NCBI GenBank assembly: GCA_030673825.1
Contig: JAUTCS010000078.1
Coordinates: 1-63,319 of the forward strand
Reading direction: 5' to 3'
DNA from: Verrucomicrobiota bacterium JB024
Lineage (GTDB): Bacteria > Verrucomicrobiota > Verrucomicrobiia > Opitutales > Cerasicoccaceae
Length of the DNA stretch: 63,319 nucleotides
Positions 27,147 to 35,211 of this stretch are shown one piece after another (position 1 is the stretch's first letter; each line of letters begins with the position of its first letter). The notes under the pieces are model-generated. The model was given only the letters and a program-made list of their open reading frames with translations, was not told the origin of the DNA and ran no database searches. The translations under genes were made by a program, and so were the position numbers.

Positions 27147-28298
27147 ATGAAGACACACAAAGTTGGCATCATCATGAACGGCGTTACGGGCCGCATGGGC
27201 ACGAACCAGCACCTGCTCCGCTCCATCGACGCGATCATAAAGCAGGGCGGCGTCAAGATCAGCCCGAACGAAGTCATCATGCCCGCCCCCATCCTGGTCG
27301 GCCGCAACGAAAACAAGCTCAAGCACCTGACCGAGATCAGCAGCGTCAAGGAGTACACCACCGACCTTGACAGCGTGATGAACGACGAGCGCTTCAGCAT
27401 CTACTTCGACTCGCAGGGCACGCTCCAGCGCTTCGACGCGGTGAAAAAGGCCGCCGAGGCCGGCAAGCACGTTTACTGCGAGAAGCCGACCGCGATCAAG
27501 ACCGAGGACGCCTATGAGCTGTACAAGATCTGCCGCGACGCGGGGGTCAAAAACGGCGTCGTTCAGGACAAGCTCTGGCTGCCCGGCCTGCTCAAGTTCA
27601 TGCGCCTGAAGGAAAACGGCTTCTTTGGCGACATCCTCAGCGTGCGCGGCGAGTTCGGCTACTGGGTCTTCGAGGGCCACACCATCCTGGCCCAGCGCCC
27701 CTCCTGGAACTACCGCAAGGAAGACGGCGGCGGCATGGTCGTCGATATGCTCTGCCACTGGCGCTACGTGATCGACAACCTCTTCGGCCCGGTCAAGAGC
27801 GTCTCCTGCCTGGCCGCCACCCACATCCCCGAGCGCGTGGACGAGCAGGGCAAGCCCTACACGTGCACCGCCGACGACAGCGCCTACTCGACCTTCGAGC
27901 TGGAAAACGGCGTCATCTGCCACTTTAACTCCTCGTGGAACGTACGCGTGCGCCGCGACGACCTGCTGACCATGCAGGTGGACGGCACCAAGGGCAGCGC
28001 CATCGTCGGCCTGCGCGACGTGTGGATCCAGCACTACGGCAACACGCCCAAGCCCATCTGGAACCCCGACATCCCGCAGCCCATCGACTTCTACAACGGC
28101 TGGAGCAAGGTGCCCGAGCAGGAGAACTTCGACAACGCCTTCAAGGTGCAGTGGGAGCTGTTCCTGCGCCACGTGGTGCTCGACGAGCCCTTCCGCTGGA
28201 CCCTGCTGGAGGGCGCCAAGGGCGTCCAGCTGGCCGAGTACGGCATCAAGAGCAGCGACGCCCGCCAGTGGATCGAACTGCCGGAACTGAAAGCGTAG
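27147..28298 (+). CDS. Gfo/Idh/MocA family oxidoreductase
   Basis: This 383-residue protein has an N-terminal Rossmann region ([20 protein letters not shown]) and the family signature [20 protein letters not shown] near residue 110 (EKP motif), followed by the C-terminal alpha/beta dimerisation domain with [20 protein letters not shown] near 200. The Rossmann loop reads NGVTGRMG rather than the common GxGxxG, as in some dehydrogenases of this group. It would oxidise or reduce a sugar with NAD(P). It follows the isomerase gene by 70 bases; a perfect hairpin lies about 50 bases past its stop. Confidence 0.88.
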   Translation: MKTHKVGIIMNGVTGRMGTNQHLLRSIDAIIKQGGVKISPNEVIMPAPILVGRNENKLKHLTEISSVKEYTTDLDSVMNDERFSIYFDSQGTLQRFDAVKKAAEAGKHVYCEKPTAIKTEDAYELYKICRDAGVKNGVVQDKLWLPGLLKFMRLKENGFFGDILSVRGEFGYWVFEGHTILAQRPSWNYRKEDGGGMVVDMLCHWRYVIDNLFGPVKSVSCLAATHIPERVDEQGKPYTCTADDSAYSTFELENGVICHFNSSWNVRVRRDDLLTMQVDGTKGSAIVGLRDVWIQHYGNTPKPIWNPDIPQPIDFYNGWSKVPEQENFDNAFKVQWELFLRHVVLDEPFRWTLLEGAKGVQLAEYGIKSSDARQWIELPELKA

Positions 28299-28347
28299 GT
28301 CCCTGTCTTTATCCGGTCACCCGCATAAGTATTGGACACAAGGAAAG

Positions 28348-28377
28348 CCTTGCCCATGGCAGCCGTCATGGGCAAGG
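28348..28377. promoter_or_regulatory. Perfect 11-bp inverted repeat in the tlpA-like leader
   Basis: ccttgcccatg (28348-28358) and catgggcaagg (28367-28377) are exact reverse complements around an 8-base loop. No T-run follows, so it is not a textbook terminator for the upstream gene. It lies about 45 bases before the chosen start of the thioredoxin-like gene and could be a transcript-processing or end-protecting hairpin, a weak terminator or an operator. Confidence 0.5.
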
Positions 28378-28421
28378 TGATCCTCGTCCCAAACCCTTAT
28401 CAACACCGGATAAATCCACCT

Positions 28422-29345
28422 ATGAAATCACCGCACCTCCTTCTCGCCGGCGCCGCCGCGGCCGCGCTTTTCACGATCTCCATGCCCGCTCATGCCCAGC
28501 TGGCCACGCCGGAGACCGCGCCCGCCCCCATCCCCATGCCGGCGGAAGACCCCCGCATGGCCATGATCCAGCAACAGCTTGAGCAGCTGGAGAGCCAGGG
28601 CGCCTCGGCGACCGAACTCATGCTGATCGAGACCATGGCCTACTATCAGCTCGGCATGAGCGAGCAGGCCGCCGAAAAGATCGGCGAGGTCAAGGCCGCC
28701 ATCCCCGAGCTGGAGAAGACCGACGGTGAGAACTCCGAAAACGCCCGCGCCGCCCGCGCCATCGTCATCATGTCCGAGGCCCAGACCGCCTGGGACAATG
28801 ACGACCTCACCAAGGCCCAGGACCTGATCGGACAGGCTTTCATGCAGATGCCCGAGATCGCGGTCGGGATCGGCGGCCAGTGGGTCAATGACTACTGGCA
28901 GTCCAAGATGATGGAAAACCTGGCCGTCCCGACGGATCAGCCCCTGGGCATCGTCTCCGAGGAGGGCAAAACCGTCACCCTCGCCGACCTGGCCAAGGGC
29001 AGCAAGGCCGTTTACCTCGACTTCTGGGCCAGCTGGTGTGCCCCGTGCATGCAGGCCATGCCCGAGCTGAAGGCCCGCGCCGCCGAGTACTCCGCCAAGG
29101 GCATCGTCTTCGGCGCGGTTAACCTCGAAGACCAGGCCGCCGCCGCCAAGGTCGCTCAGGACCTCGACATCGCCAGCACCAAGATCAACTGGCTGCTCGA
29201 AACCGACGCTTTCGCCCTGTCCGACCTGCTCGGCATCCAGTCCATCCCGCAGGTCGCCCTCATCTCCCCCGAGGGCAAGGTGCTCTGGCTCGGCCATCCC
29301 GCCGATCCGGCACTCATGCAGGAGCTCGACCAACTTACCCAGTAA
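28422..29345 (+). CDS. TlpA-like secreted thioredoxin-fold protein
   Basis: From the ATG at 28422 the protein has about 307 residues, with a signal peptide (MKSPHLLLAGAAAAALFTIS, cleaved after AHA). A helical region rich in Ala, Glu and Gln (about 40-155) precedes a thioredoxin/AhpC-type domain from about 170, with DFWASWCAPCMQAMPEL holding the redox pair C206 and C209 and a later conserved-type proline in QSIPQVAL. It is probably a periplasmic thiol oxidoreductase of the TlpA/ResA type. Its place inside a uronate catabolic cluster is odd; nothing else here needs disulfide chemistry. Confidence 0.8.
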   Translation: MKSPHLLLAGAAAAALFTISMPAHAQLATPETAPAPIPMPAEDPRMAMIQQQLEQLESQGASATELMLIETMAYYQLGMSEQAAEKIGEVKAAIPELEKTDGENSENARAARAIVIMSEAQTAWDNDDLTKAQDLIGQAFMQMPEIAVGIGGQWVNDYWQSKMMENLAVPTDQPLGIVSEEGKTVTLADLAKGSKAVYLDFWASWCAPCMQAMPELKARAAEYSAKGIVFGAVNLEDQAAAAKVAQDLDIASTKINWLLETDAFALSDLLGIQSIPQVALISPEGKVLWLGHPADPALMQELDQLTQ

Positions 29346-29387
29346 CACGGGAGCGTTCTTTTTTCCATCGCCGCGGACGGACGGCCC

Positions 29388-29444
29388 GGCAGATGGATCG
29401 AGAGCTTCCCGTGATTCACACGAAGAACCCACGATCCATTTGCC
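29388..29444 (+). promoter_or_regulatory. Long inverted repeat abutting the SDR start codon
   Basis: Arms 29388-29400 (ggcagatggatcg) and 29432-29444 (cgatccatttgcc) pair at 12 of 13 positions; the right arm ends on the base before the ATG at 29445. The loop holds a smaller nested inverted repeat (cttc ... gaag around gtgattcac). In the mRNA this would hide the ribosome binding region, so translational control or an operator is possible. Confidence 0.45.
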
Positions 29445-30233
29445 ATGAATAACGAAAAGACTTCCAAACCCGTCGCACTTGTGACCGGCGGCAGCCGAGG
29501 CATCGGCTTCGGCTGCGCCGAGCACCTGGCCAAGGCCGGATTCGACCTGGTCATTAACGGTATGCGCCCCGAGGAATCGGTGGGCGACGCGCTGAAGGCC
29601 CTGCAGGACCTCGGTGCCCGCACCGCCTACGCCCGCGGCGACATCGGCTCCAAGGAGAGCCGCGAGGGCATCCTCACCGTCGTACGCGAGAGCTTCGGCA
29701 AGCTCAACGTGCTCGTCAACAACGCCGGGGTCGCCCCCAAGGAGCGCCTCGACATCCTCGAAGCCAGCGAGGAGAGCTTCGACTACGTCGTGGGCACGAA
29801 CCTCAAGGGCGCGTATTTCCTCACGCAGGGGGCCGCCCGCTGGATGGTCGAGCAGAAGCAGGCCGACGACGCCTTCCAGGGCGCGATCATCAACGTCAGC
29901 TCGATCTCGGCCACGGTCATCTCGGTCAACCGCGGCGAGTACTGCATCGCCAAGGCCGGCCTGTCCATGGCGACCCAGCTTTTCGCCGTGCGCCTGGGCG
30001 AGTACGGCATCCCGGTCTACGAAGTGCGCCCCGGCGTCATCAAGACCGACATGACCGCCGGCGTCACGGAAAAGTATGACAAGCTCATCGCCGAGGGGCT
30101 GTGCGTGACACCGCGCTGGGGCTTCCCCGACGACATCGGCCGCGCCGTCTCCTCGCTCGCGCGGGGCGACTTCCCCTACTCCACCGGCCAGGTCATTATG
30201 GTGGACGGCGGGCTCACCCTGCCGCGCCTCTAG
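29445..30233 (+). CDS. Short-chain dehydrogenase, 3-ketoacyl-ACP reductase-like
   Basis: This 262-residue classical SDR has the cofactor loop TGGSRGIG (residues 14-21), NNAG at 92-95, and the catalytic set S153, Y166, K170 (YCIAK). The C-terminus ends with the usual DGG (MVDGGLTLP). Automatic annotation would call it FabG-like, but it is the last gene of the uronate cluster, so a sugar-acid or keto-deoxy-sugar substrate is more likely than acyl-ACP. It is followed by a stem-loop with a T-run. Confidence 0.85.
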   Translation: MNNEKTSKPVALVTGGSRGIGFGCAEHLAKAGFDLVINGMRPEESVGDALKALQDLGARTAYARGDIGSKESREGILTVVRESFGKLNVLVNNAGVAPKERLDILEASEESFDYVVGTNLKGAYFLTQGAARWMVEQKQADDAFQGAIINVSSISATVISVNRGEYCIAKAGLSMATQLFAVRLGEYGIPVYEVRPGVIKTDMTAGVTEKYDKLIAEGLCVTPRWGFPDDIGRAVSSLARGDFPYSTGQVIMVDGGLTLPRL

Positions 30234-30290
30234 AGCCAGCAGGCACTTGTTTATTCAGAACAAGATTTTCGTTCCATATATACTCAGTCC

Positions 30291-30357
30291 GAGCCGCCAC
30301 CCAGCCACGCGCATTTACCCAGCAACGGGAATGCCTGCCGGGGGCGGCTCATTTTTT
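30291..30357 (+). terminator. Probable intrinsic terminator with a branched stem
   Basis: gagccgcc (30291-30298) pairs with ggcggctc (30343-30350), followed by ATTTTTT. The 44-base loop folds further: gcatt (30311-30315) with aatgc (30330-30334), and ccc with ggg inside it. It lies about 60 bases after the SDR stop. The long loop is unusual for a terminator. Confidence 0.5.
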
Positions 30358-30416
30358 AGACTGGATTCAGGTGCATAGCAGCGCGCGTATTTGCCGCGCA
30401 GAGTCCTCCTTTGTAT

Positions 30417-31136
30417 TTAATTCAACAAATAGCGGGCGGGCGGCGGCACCCCATCGTCCCCGGCGAAGGCCAGCGTCTCGCCGATCCGGTTGAGCCCGAG
30501 CCGTATCTCGTGAAAAGCCTCGCCCAGCGCCTTGAAGATCGGCTCCAGGCAAAACTCCCGCGCAAGCGCATGACCGCTGGCCGTGCGGTACTGGCACAAG
30601 CCGACCCCTTCATAAAAATCCAGCGAGGGCGCGCCGCGGCGCTGGCGGCGGTGCTCGAAGTGCGCCGGAAAGATACCCGTGAGGAAGAGCAGCCGGTCGG
30701 CCAGCTCGACCACGAGAAAAAACCGATCCGCTCCCGCCGAGGCGGCGATCTCGCTCATGCGGTCACCGACGTAGGGGACGTGCAGGTTTGGCGAGTGCTC
30801 GCGACGCTCGACCAGATAGGCCAACAGCAGCGAGGCAAGATAATCGGACAGGTCCCGGTCGTCCACACCCCCACGTTTGAGGCTGTGGCGCACGAGCACG
30901 TAAAAGTAAAGGGCCGGGGAAACGGCCAACGACTGCGGCGACTCCAGCAGGCGGTGGCGCACGGCCTCCTCGTCCAGCAACGCATCGCGCATAGGCGGGT
31001 CGCTCAGCAGCGCGCCCACCGCCTCGCGGGCGGCGGGAGATACCGCAAGCGTCTCCGCCAGGAAACCTTCATCCTCGCGGGTCAGGCACTGTCTGCATCT
31101 CGGTAGGACGAGCCGCATAATCATTCCGTTCAGCAT
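30417..31136 (-). CDS. Hypothetical protein
   Basis: I do not recognise this 239-residue protein. It has no signal peptide or clear membrane helix, and looks mainly helical (for example EGFLAETLAVSPAAREAVGA and DLSDYLASLLLAYLVERREH). An N-terminal CRQC pair is the only possible metal-binding motif. Codon use matches the core genome and the frame is clean, so it is a real gene. An in-frame ATG at 31118 is an alternative start. It converges with the SDR gene. Confidence 0.6.
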   Translation of the reverse strand: MLNGMIMRLVLPRCRQCLTREDEGFLAETLAVSPAAREAVGALLSDPPMRDALLDEEAVRHRLLESPQSLAVSPALYFYVLVRHSLKRGGVDDRDLSDYLASLLLAYLVERREHSPNLHVPYVGDRMSEIAASAGADRFFLVVELADRLLFLTGIFPAHFEHRRQRRGAPSLDFYEGVGLCQYRTASGHALAREFCLEPIFKALGEAFHEIRLGLNRIGETLAFAGDDGVPPPARYLLN

Positions 31137-31232
31137 AGCTTATGCCAGCCGGCACGGATTGTCAAAAGCCACAGGCCGAACACGACAGCCCCGTTAATGA
31201 CACAGCTGCCGCAAGGCCCTCACCACACGGAC

Positions 31233-31265
31233 AAAAAAAATCCGCAGGCCCAAAAACCTGCGGAT
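31233..31265 (-). terminator. Strong intrinsic terminator
   Basis: On the minus strand atccgcagg (31257-31265 read in reverse) pairs with cctgcggat (31240-31248) around an 8-base loop, then runs into eight T residues. It sits 30 bases past the stop of the small basic protein at 31296-31685. Confidence 0.9.
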
Positions 31266-31295
31266 GTGAAAGGGAAAGAAAGGCGTAAGCGGGGC

Positions 31296-31685
31296 TTACT
31301 TAACCTTGTCGTAACCGCCCTTGGCGATCTTCGCGATAACGGCGTAGCTGATTTCCAGTTCCTTGGAGACCTTGTTCATCGAGCTCTCCTTCAGCTTGGC
31401 CTTCACGGTGTCGCGCAGCTCCGGGGTGATCTTCGTGCGCTTGCGGCGACCAGTCGGTGTGGTGGCGGCAGCGGCGGCACGGCGGCGGTGCAGACGGATG
31501 TTGTACTTTTCGATCAGCGCTTCCACCAGTTCCTTGGGGGAAGCGAAGCCGCTCTGCTTGACGATGGCATCCAGCTTCGCTTGAGCCGCCTTATCTTTTT
31601 TCTGCTGCTCCATCAGCTTTTTCTTCTGCTTAGCGAGGCTCTGCTCGGCTTTCTCGATGCGCTTAAGTTCGTTATCAATACTCAT
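31296..31685 (-). CDS. Small coiled-coil, basic, probable DNA-binding protein
   Basis: From the ATG at 31685 this 129-residue protein has three parts. Residues 1-45 form a strongly predicted coiled coil (NELKRIEKAEQSLAKQKKKL, continuing with alternating Lys/Gln/Ala). A central part holds SPKELVEALIEKYNI and a basic, Ala/Thr-rich linker (HRRRAAAAATTPTGRRKRTK). The C-terminal 45 residues look like a helix-turn-helix (LRDTVKAKLKESSMNKVSKE, then LEISYAVIAKIAKGG). The build resembles H-NS-type or other nucleoid proteins without sharing their motif. A single gene with an AT-rich upstream region and strong terminator suggests high expression. The open frame extends 17 codons upstream. Confidence 0.65.
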   Translation of the reverse strand: MSIDNELKRIEKAEQSLAKQKKKLMEQQKKDKAAQAKLDAIVKQSGFASPKELVEALIEKYNIRLHRRRAAAAATTPTGRRKRTKITPELRDTVKAKLKESSMNKVSKELEISYAVIAKIAKGGYDKVK

Positions 31686-31868
31686 AATTAATACCTTTAA
31701 AGCAAAAAGGGGTAGGCATAGCCCGATATAACGCAAGCATTTAGTATAATTTATTTTGATCTATAACCAACCAGTCCGATTGCAACTTGCAAATCTATCG
31801 CGCCTCACATTAAAGGGAAAAGCGGGCAACACATAGGGAAATACCCCCTTAGTTCCATGCCAATATAA

Positions 31869-33728
31869 CTACTTATGATTAGGATCGTGTGAGACGGCGG
31901 GATCCTCTTTCAAATCAAAGATGACCCGCAGTTCTTCGTGATCCTGCGCACTCTCACCTCGACCCCCATGCTTGTAAAAAAGCCGGATCATTGGCTCATT
32001 GCTGCGCGCGACAAACGCCCAGAGCTGGCCCAGTCCGCGCTTGCGGGCAATCTCCAGCATACGCTTGAGCAGCAGGCCGCCCATGCCGTGACGGCGCTTG
32101 GTCTCGCGCACGACAAAAGCGATCTCGGCCGACTCGCCGTCCGGGTCCAGGTAATAACGGCCCACCGCGTGAATACGCTGGCGCGGCCCCTTGACCTCAA
32201 AGATCCCCAGCGCGAGGTCCTTGTCCTGATTCACACTGACGAGCTCGTGCGCGCGCTCGCGCGTCATGCTCGTGATGTTATAACCATAGCGTTTCTGCAC
32301 GGTCTCGGGCGTGTGCGAGTAGAAAAACTCCTGCAACCGGCGCTCGTCGGAGGGGTGCAGTGGTCGCAGGACGAACTCCTCATTGGCGAGGGTGATGCGT
32401 TCGAATTCCACGCCGCCGATCTCGCGGGTGGGGCGCGGCACGAGCTTCTGATAAGGCGGCACGTAACACTGCTCCCGGGCAAAACGCAGCAGCTCGTCGC
32501 GGAACTGCGGGTGCGCGACCTGGATCAGCTCCAGCGTGCGCTCGCGGATGCTACGCCCGCGCAGCGTGGCGATACCGTACTCGGTGATGACGAAGTGCAC
32601 GTCGGCCCGGCTGCCGACCACGCCCGCCCCCGGACTGAGCCGGGGCACGATGCGCGAGGTCTTCCCGTCCTCGGCGGTAGAGGGCAGCGCGATGATGGGC
32701 AGTCCGCCCGCACTCAACGCCGCCCCGCGCATAAAGTCCACCATGCCGCCGATGCCGCTGTAGAAACGCCCGCGGATGGAGTCGGCGGCAACCTGGCCTG
32801 TCAAGTCCACCTCGACCGCGCTGTTGATCGCCACCATGCGGTCGTTGCGGGCGATGTTGGTGATGTTGTTGGTCAGCTCGGTCGGAAGAAAATGGATGTG
32901 CGGGTTGCCATCGACAAACGTGTACAGCTCGCGGCTGCCAATGCAGAACGAGGAGACCGTGCGCCCGCGGTTGTAGGTTTTCAGGCTGTTGTCGATCACC
33001 CCCGAGCGCATCAGGTGCATAACCCCGTCACTGAACATTTCCGTGTGCACGCCCAGGTGTTTGTGTCCGCTGAGGGCGCGGCAAACCTGGTCGGGGATGT
33101 TGCCCACTCCGAGCTGGAGTGTGCTCCCATCCTCGATCAGCTGGGCCACGTAGTTGGCGATAGTGAGCGCCTCTCCGGCCCCCGGCGCGGGATGCCACTC
33201 GGGCAGCTCGGCCTCGACCTCCTGGTAGTAGTCGATCTCGTCCACATGGAGGAAGCTCTCCCCGAGTGTGCGGGGCATCTTCGGGTTGATCTGCGCGATC
33301 ACGCAACGGGCGCTCTGCACGGCGGCGGGCACTACGTCCACACTCACCCCAAGCGAGCAGAAGCCCATCGCGTCCGGCGGGGAGACCTGAATCAGCGCCA
33401 CGTCCAGCGGCAGGATCGCCTCGCGGAAGAGCGCGGGTACGTCGCTTAAAAAGCTCGGCGTATAGTCGCTCCACCCGGCGTTGACAGACTCGCGCGTGCC
33501 GGTGCTGAGGAAAAAGCAGTTCACCTTAAAGGTGTCGCGGTACTTCTCCTCGGACCAGGGCGCGCCGCCGAGGACAAAGATGTGGACCAGCTCCACATCC
33601 TTCAGTTGCGCGCGGCACTCCAACAGGGAAGCCACCAACGCATGGGGGCAGGCGGCGGTCGAACCAATAAAGACGCGGCTTCCGGGCCGTACAAGCGTCG
33701 GCCACGCACGCACATCGAGGGGCTTCAT
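31869..33728 (-). CDS. Acetyl-CoA hydrolase/transferase fused to a GNAT acetyltransferase
   Basis: This 619-residue fusion has an N-terminal class I CoA-transferase part (about residues 1-440): STAACPHALVASLLE, LQLGVGNIPDQV near 200, the probable active-site Glu in GVHTEMFSDGVMHLM near 230, and FVITEYGIATLRGRSIRERT near 375. The C-terminal 160 residues are a GNAT domain with LRPLHPSDERRLQEFFYSHT, AEIAFVVRETKRRHGMGG (acetyl-CoA loop) and LLLKRMLEIARKRG. The first half moves CoA between acetate and other acids; the second may acetylate a protein, like the Pat-type lysine acetyltransferases, possibly itself. Such fusions occur in several phyla. No operon partner is nearby. Confidence 0.88.
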   Translation of the reverse strand: MKPLDVRAWPTLVRPGSRVFIGSTAACPHALVASLLECRAQLKDVELVHIFVLGGAPWSEEKYRDTFKVNCFFLSTGTRESVNAGWSDYTPSFLSDVPALFREAILPLDVALIQVSPPDAMGFCSLGVSVDVVPAAVQSARCVIAQINPKMPRTLGESFLHVDEIDYYQEVEAELPEWHPAPGAGEALTIANYVAQLIEDGSTLQLGVGNIPDQVCRALSGHKHLGVHTEMFSDGVMHLMRSGVIDNSLKTYNRGRTVSSFCIGSRELYTFVDGNPHIHFLPTELTNNITNIARNDRMVAINSAVEVDLTGQVAADSIRGRFYSGIGGMVDFMRGAALSAGGLPIIALPSTAEDGKTSRIVPRLSPGAGVVGSRADVHFVITEYGIATLRGRSIRERTLELIQVAHPQFRDELLRFAREQCYVPPYQKLVPRPTREIGGVEFERITLANEEFVLRPLHPSDERRLQEFFYSHTPETVQKRYGYNITSMTRERAHELVSVNQDKDLALGIFEVKGPRQRIHAVGRYYLDPDGESAEIAFVVRETKRRHGMGGLLLKRMLEIARKRGLGQLWAFVARSNEPMIRLFYKHGGRGESAQDHEELRVIFDLKEDPAVSHDPNHK

Positions 33729-33910
33729 CGGGATGAAAATTACCGCAATACCCCGCCCCGGCGCAACGCCATATTCTGTAGAGCAGCGAGTCGGCTGGCT
33801 CCACCCGGCATCCCTCTTCCCATTTACGAATCTCTACAAATCTTCGAATTTATGAATTAAAAAAATTCTCCCGTCTGGCATTTGCCGCACTGATGCGGAA
33901 TATTAGCCCG

Positions 33911-34927
33911 ATGCAGGGAACGACGATCCGGGAGGCGCTCGCCATCCGTGCCCGCGAGCTGGGCCTGGACGCGCTCGGCGTGGCCCCGGTCGAGCCGCCG
34001 CTGCGGCGCGAGTATTACCTGAAGTGGATCGCGGAGGGTCGCCACGGCGACATGGGCTGGATGGAGCGCAACAACGAACGCCGCCTCGAGCCCGCGAATA
34101 TCCTGCCCGAGGCCCGGAGCATCCTCTGCGCGGGGGTTAACTACTGGCAACCGGAGCCGCCCCGGCGCGGCCGCATCGCCAAGTACGCCCTCGGCGGCGA
34201 CTACCACAAGATCGTTTTGAAGAAGCTCAAGGGCCTGTGCGACTACCTGCGCGAAGAGCACGGCAGCGCGCAGCGCCCCTACGTCGATACCGGCCCCGTA
34301 CTGGAGAAGCCCATCAGTGGGCAGGCCGGACTCGGCTGGCAGGGCAAGAGCACCATCCTGCTCAACCCGGAGCACGGCACCTGGCTGTTTCTCGGGGTCA
34401 TCTTTACCACCCTGGATCTGGAACCCGACGCACCCCCGCCCGAACGCTGCGGCTCGTGCACCCGCTGTATCGACGCCTGCCCGACCGGCGCGATCAATGC
34501 GCCCTTCCAGCTCGACGCCCGCCGCTGCATTTCCTATCTAACGATCGAGCACAAGGGGGCCATCCCCGAGGAGTTCCGCGCCGCCATCGGCGACCATCTC
34601 TACGGCTGCGACGAGTGTCTGGACGTGTGCCCGTGGAACAAGTGGGCGCAGTTGACCCGCGAGGCGAAGTTCGCCCCCCGCCCCTACCCGGACCTGCGCG
34701 AGATGCTTGAGTGGGACGAGGAAACCTTTAACGCCGCCCTGGCGGGCACGCCGATGCGGCGCACCGGCCTCTCCCGCTGGAAACGCAACGTCTGCGTCGT
34801 CCTCGGTAACACCGGCACCACCGCCGACCTACCCGCGCTGGAGCAGGCCGCCGCCGCGCCCGATTCGCTTGTCGCTGAGCACGCCCACTGGGCACTCGCA
34901 CGGCTGCGCGAGCGGGGCATCGGCTGA
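33911..34927 (+). CDS. queG: Epoxyqueuosine reductase
   Basis: This protein of about 338 residues has the QueG arrangement: an N-terminal cobalamin-binding domain starting TIREALAIRARELGLDALGV, GVNYWQPEPPRRGRIAKYA, DTGPVLEKPISGQAGLGWQG, and then two [4Fe-4S] clusters in CGSCTRCIDACPTGAI and YGCDECLDVCPWNKW. A C-terminal HEAT-like tail follows. It reduces epoxyqueuosine to queuosine in tRNA anticodons, using cob(II)alamin. The start at 33911 is preferred because family proteins begin at this point; 33893 is possible. A long inverted-repeat element follows the gene. Confidence 0.93.
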   Translation: MQGTTIREALAIRARELGLDALGVAPVEPPLRREYYLKWIAEGRHGDMGWMERNNERRLEPANILPEARSILCAGVNYWQPEPPRRGRIAKYALGGDYHKIVLKKLKGLCDYLREEHGSAQRPYVDTGPVLEKPISGQAGLGWQGKSTILLNPEHGTWLFLGVIFTTLDLEPDAPPPERCGSCTRCIDACPTGAINAPFQLDARRCISYLTIEHKGAIPEEFRAAIGDHLYGCDECLDVCPWNKWAQLTREAKFAPRPYPDLREMLEWDEETFNAALAGTPMRRTGLSRWKRNVCVVLGNTGTTADLPALEQAAAAPDSLVAEHAHWALARLRERGIG

Positions 34928-34941
34928 ACCGTAGATATTTT

Positions 34942-35194
34942 CCCGCGAAGGCACGCGAAGAAACGCGAAGTTGGGAAGGCAACCCCCGCGCGAAAGAACA
35001 GATAAGTGTCCTGGGTACGCTTCACATAAAGCCGTAGGCATTGTCCGATCACCGCTACGCCTTTGCTGCTCTGCGGTAAATCTATTTTTAACCACAAAGA
35101 CACCAAGCACACAGAGGATTCGTAAGGGACAAGCGCTGCGCCGTTTCGCATGCGTCTTCGTGTCTCTTCGCGCCTCTTCGCGTGGCTTCGCGGG
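34942..35194. repeat. Inverted-repeat intergenic element, copy 2
   Basis: The outer arms 34942-34970 (begins cccgcgaaggcacgcgaag) and 35166-35194 are reverse complements at 26 of 29 positions. The right end shows a tandem of about four cttcgcg-type words. Inside, at 35090-35116, lies accacaaagacaccaagcac followed by acagagg, the same word family as copy 1 at 17073-17268. The whole gap between queG and the DMT exporter gene is this element; no gene is visible. Confidence 0.7.
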
Positions 35195-35211
35195 CAATCC
35201 CTTGAGTGCTC

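Noticed and set aside
29445-30233. Calling the SDR FabG of fatty acid synthesis
   Set aside because: No acpP, fabD or fabF nearby; it is at the end of a sugar cluster, so a sugar substrate is more likely.
31938-33449. A 503-codon plus-strand frame
   Set aside because: Antisense shadow of the acetyl-CoA transferase fusion.
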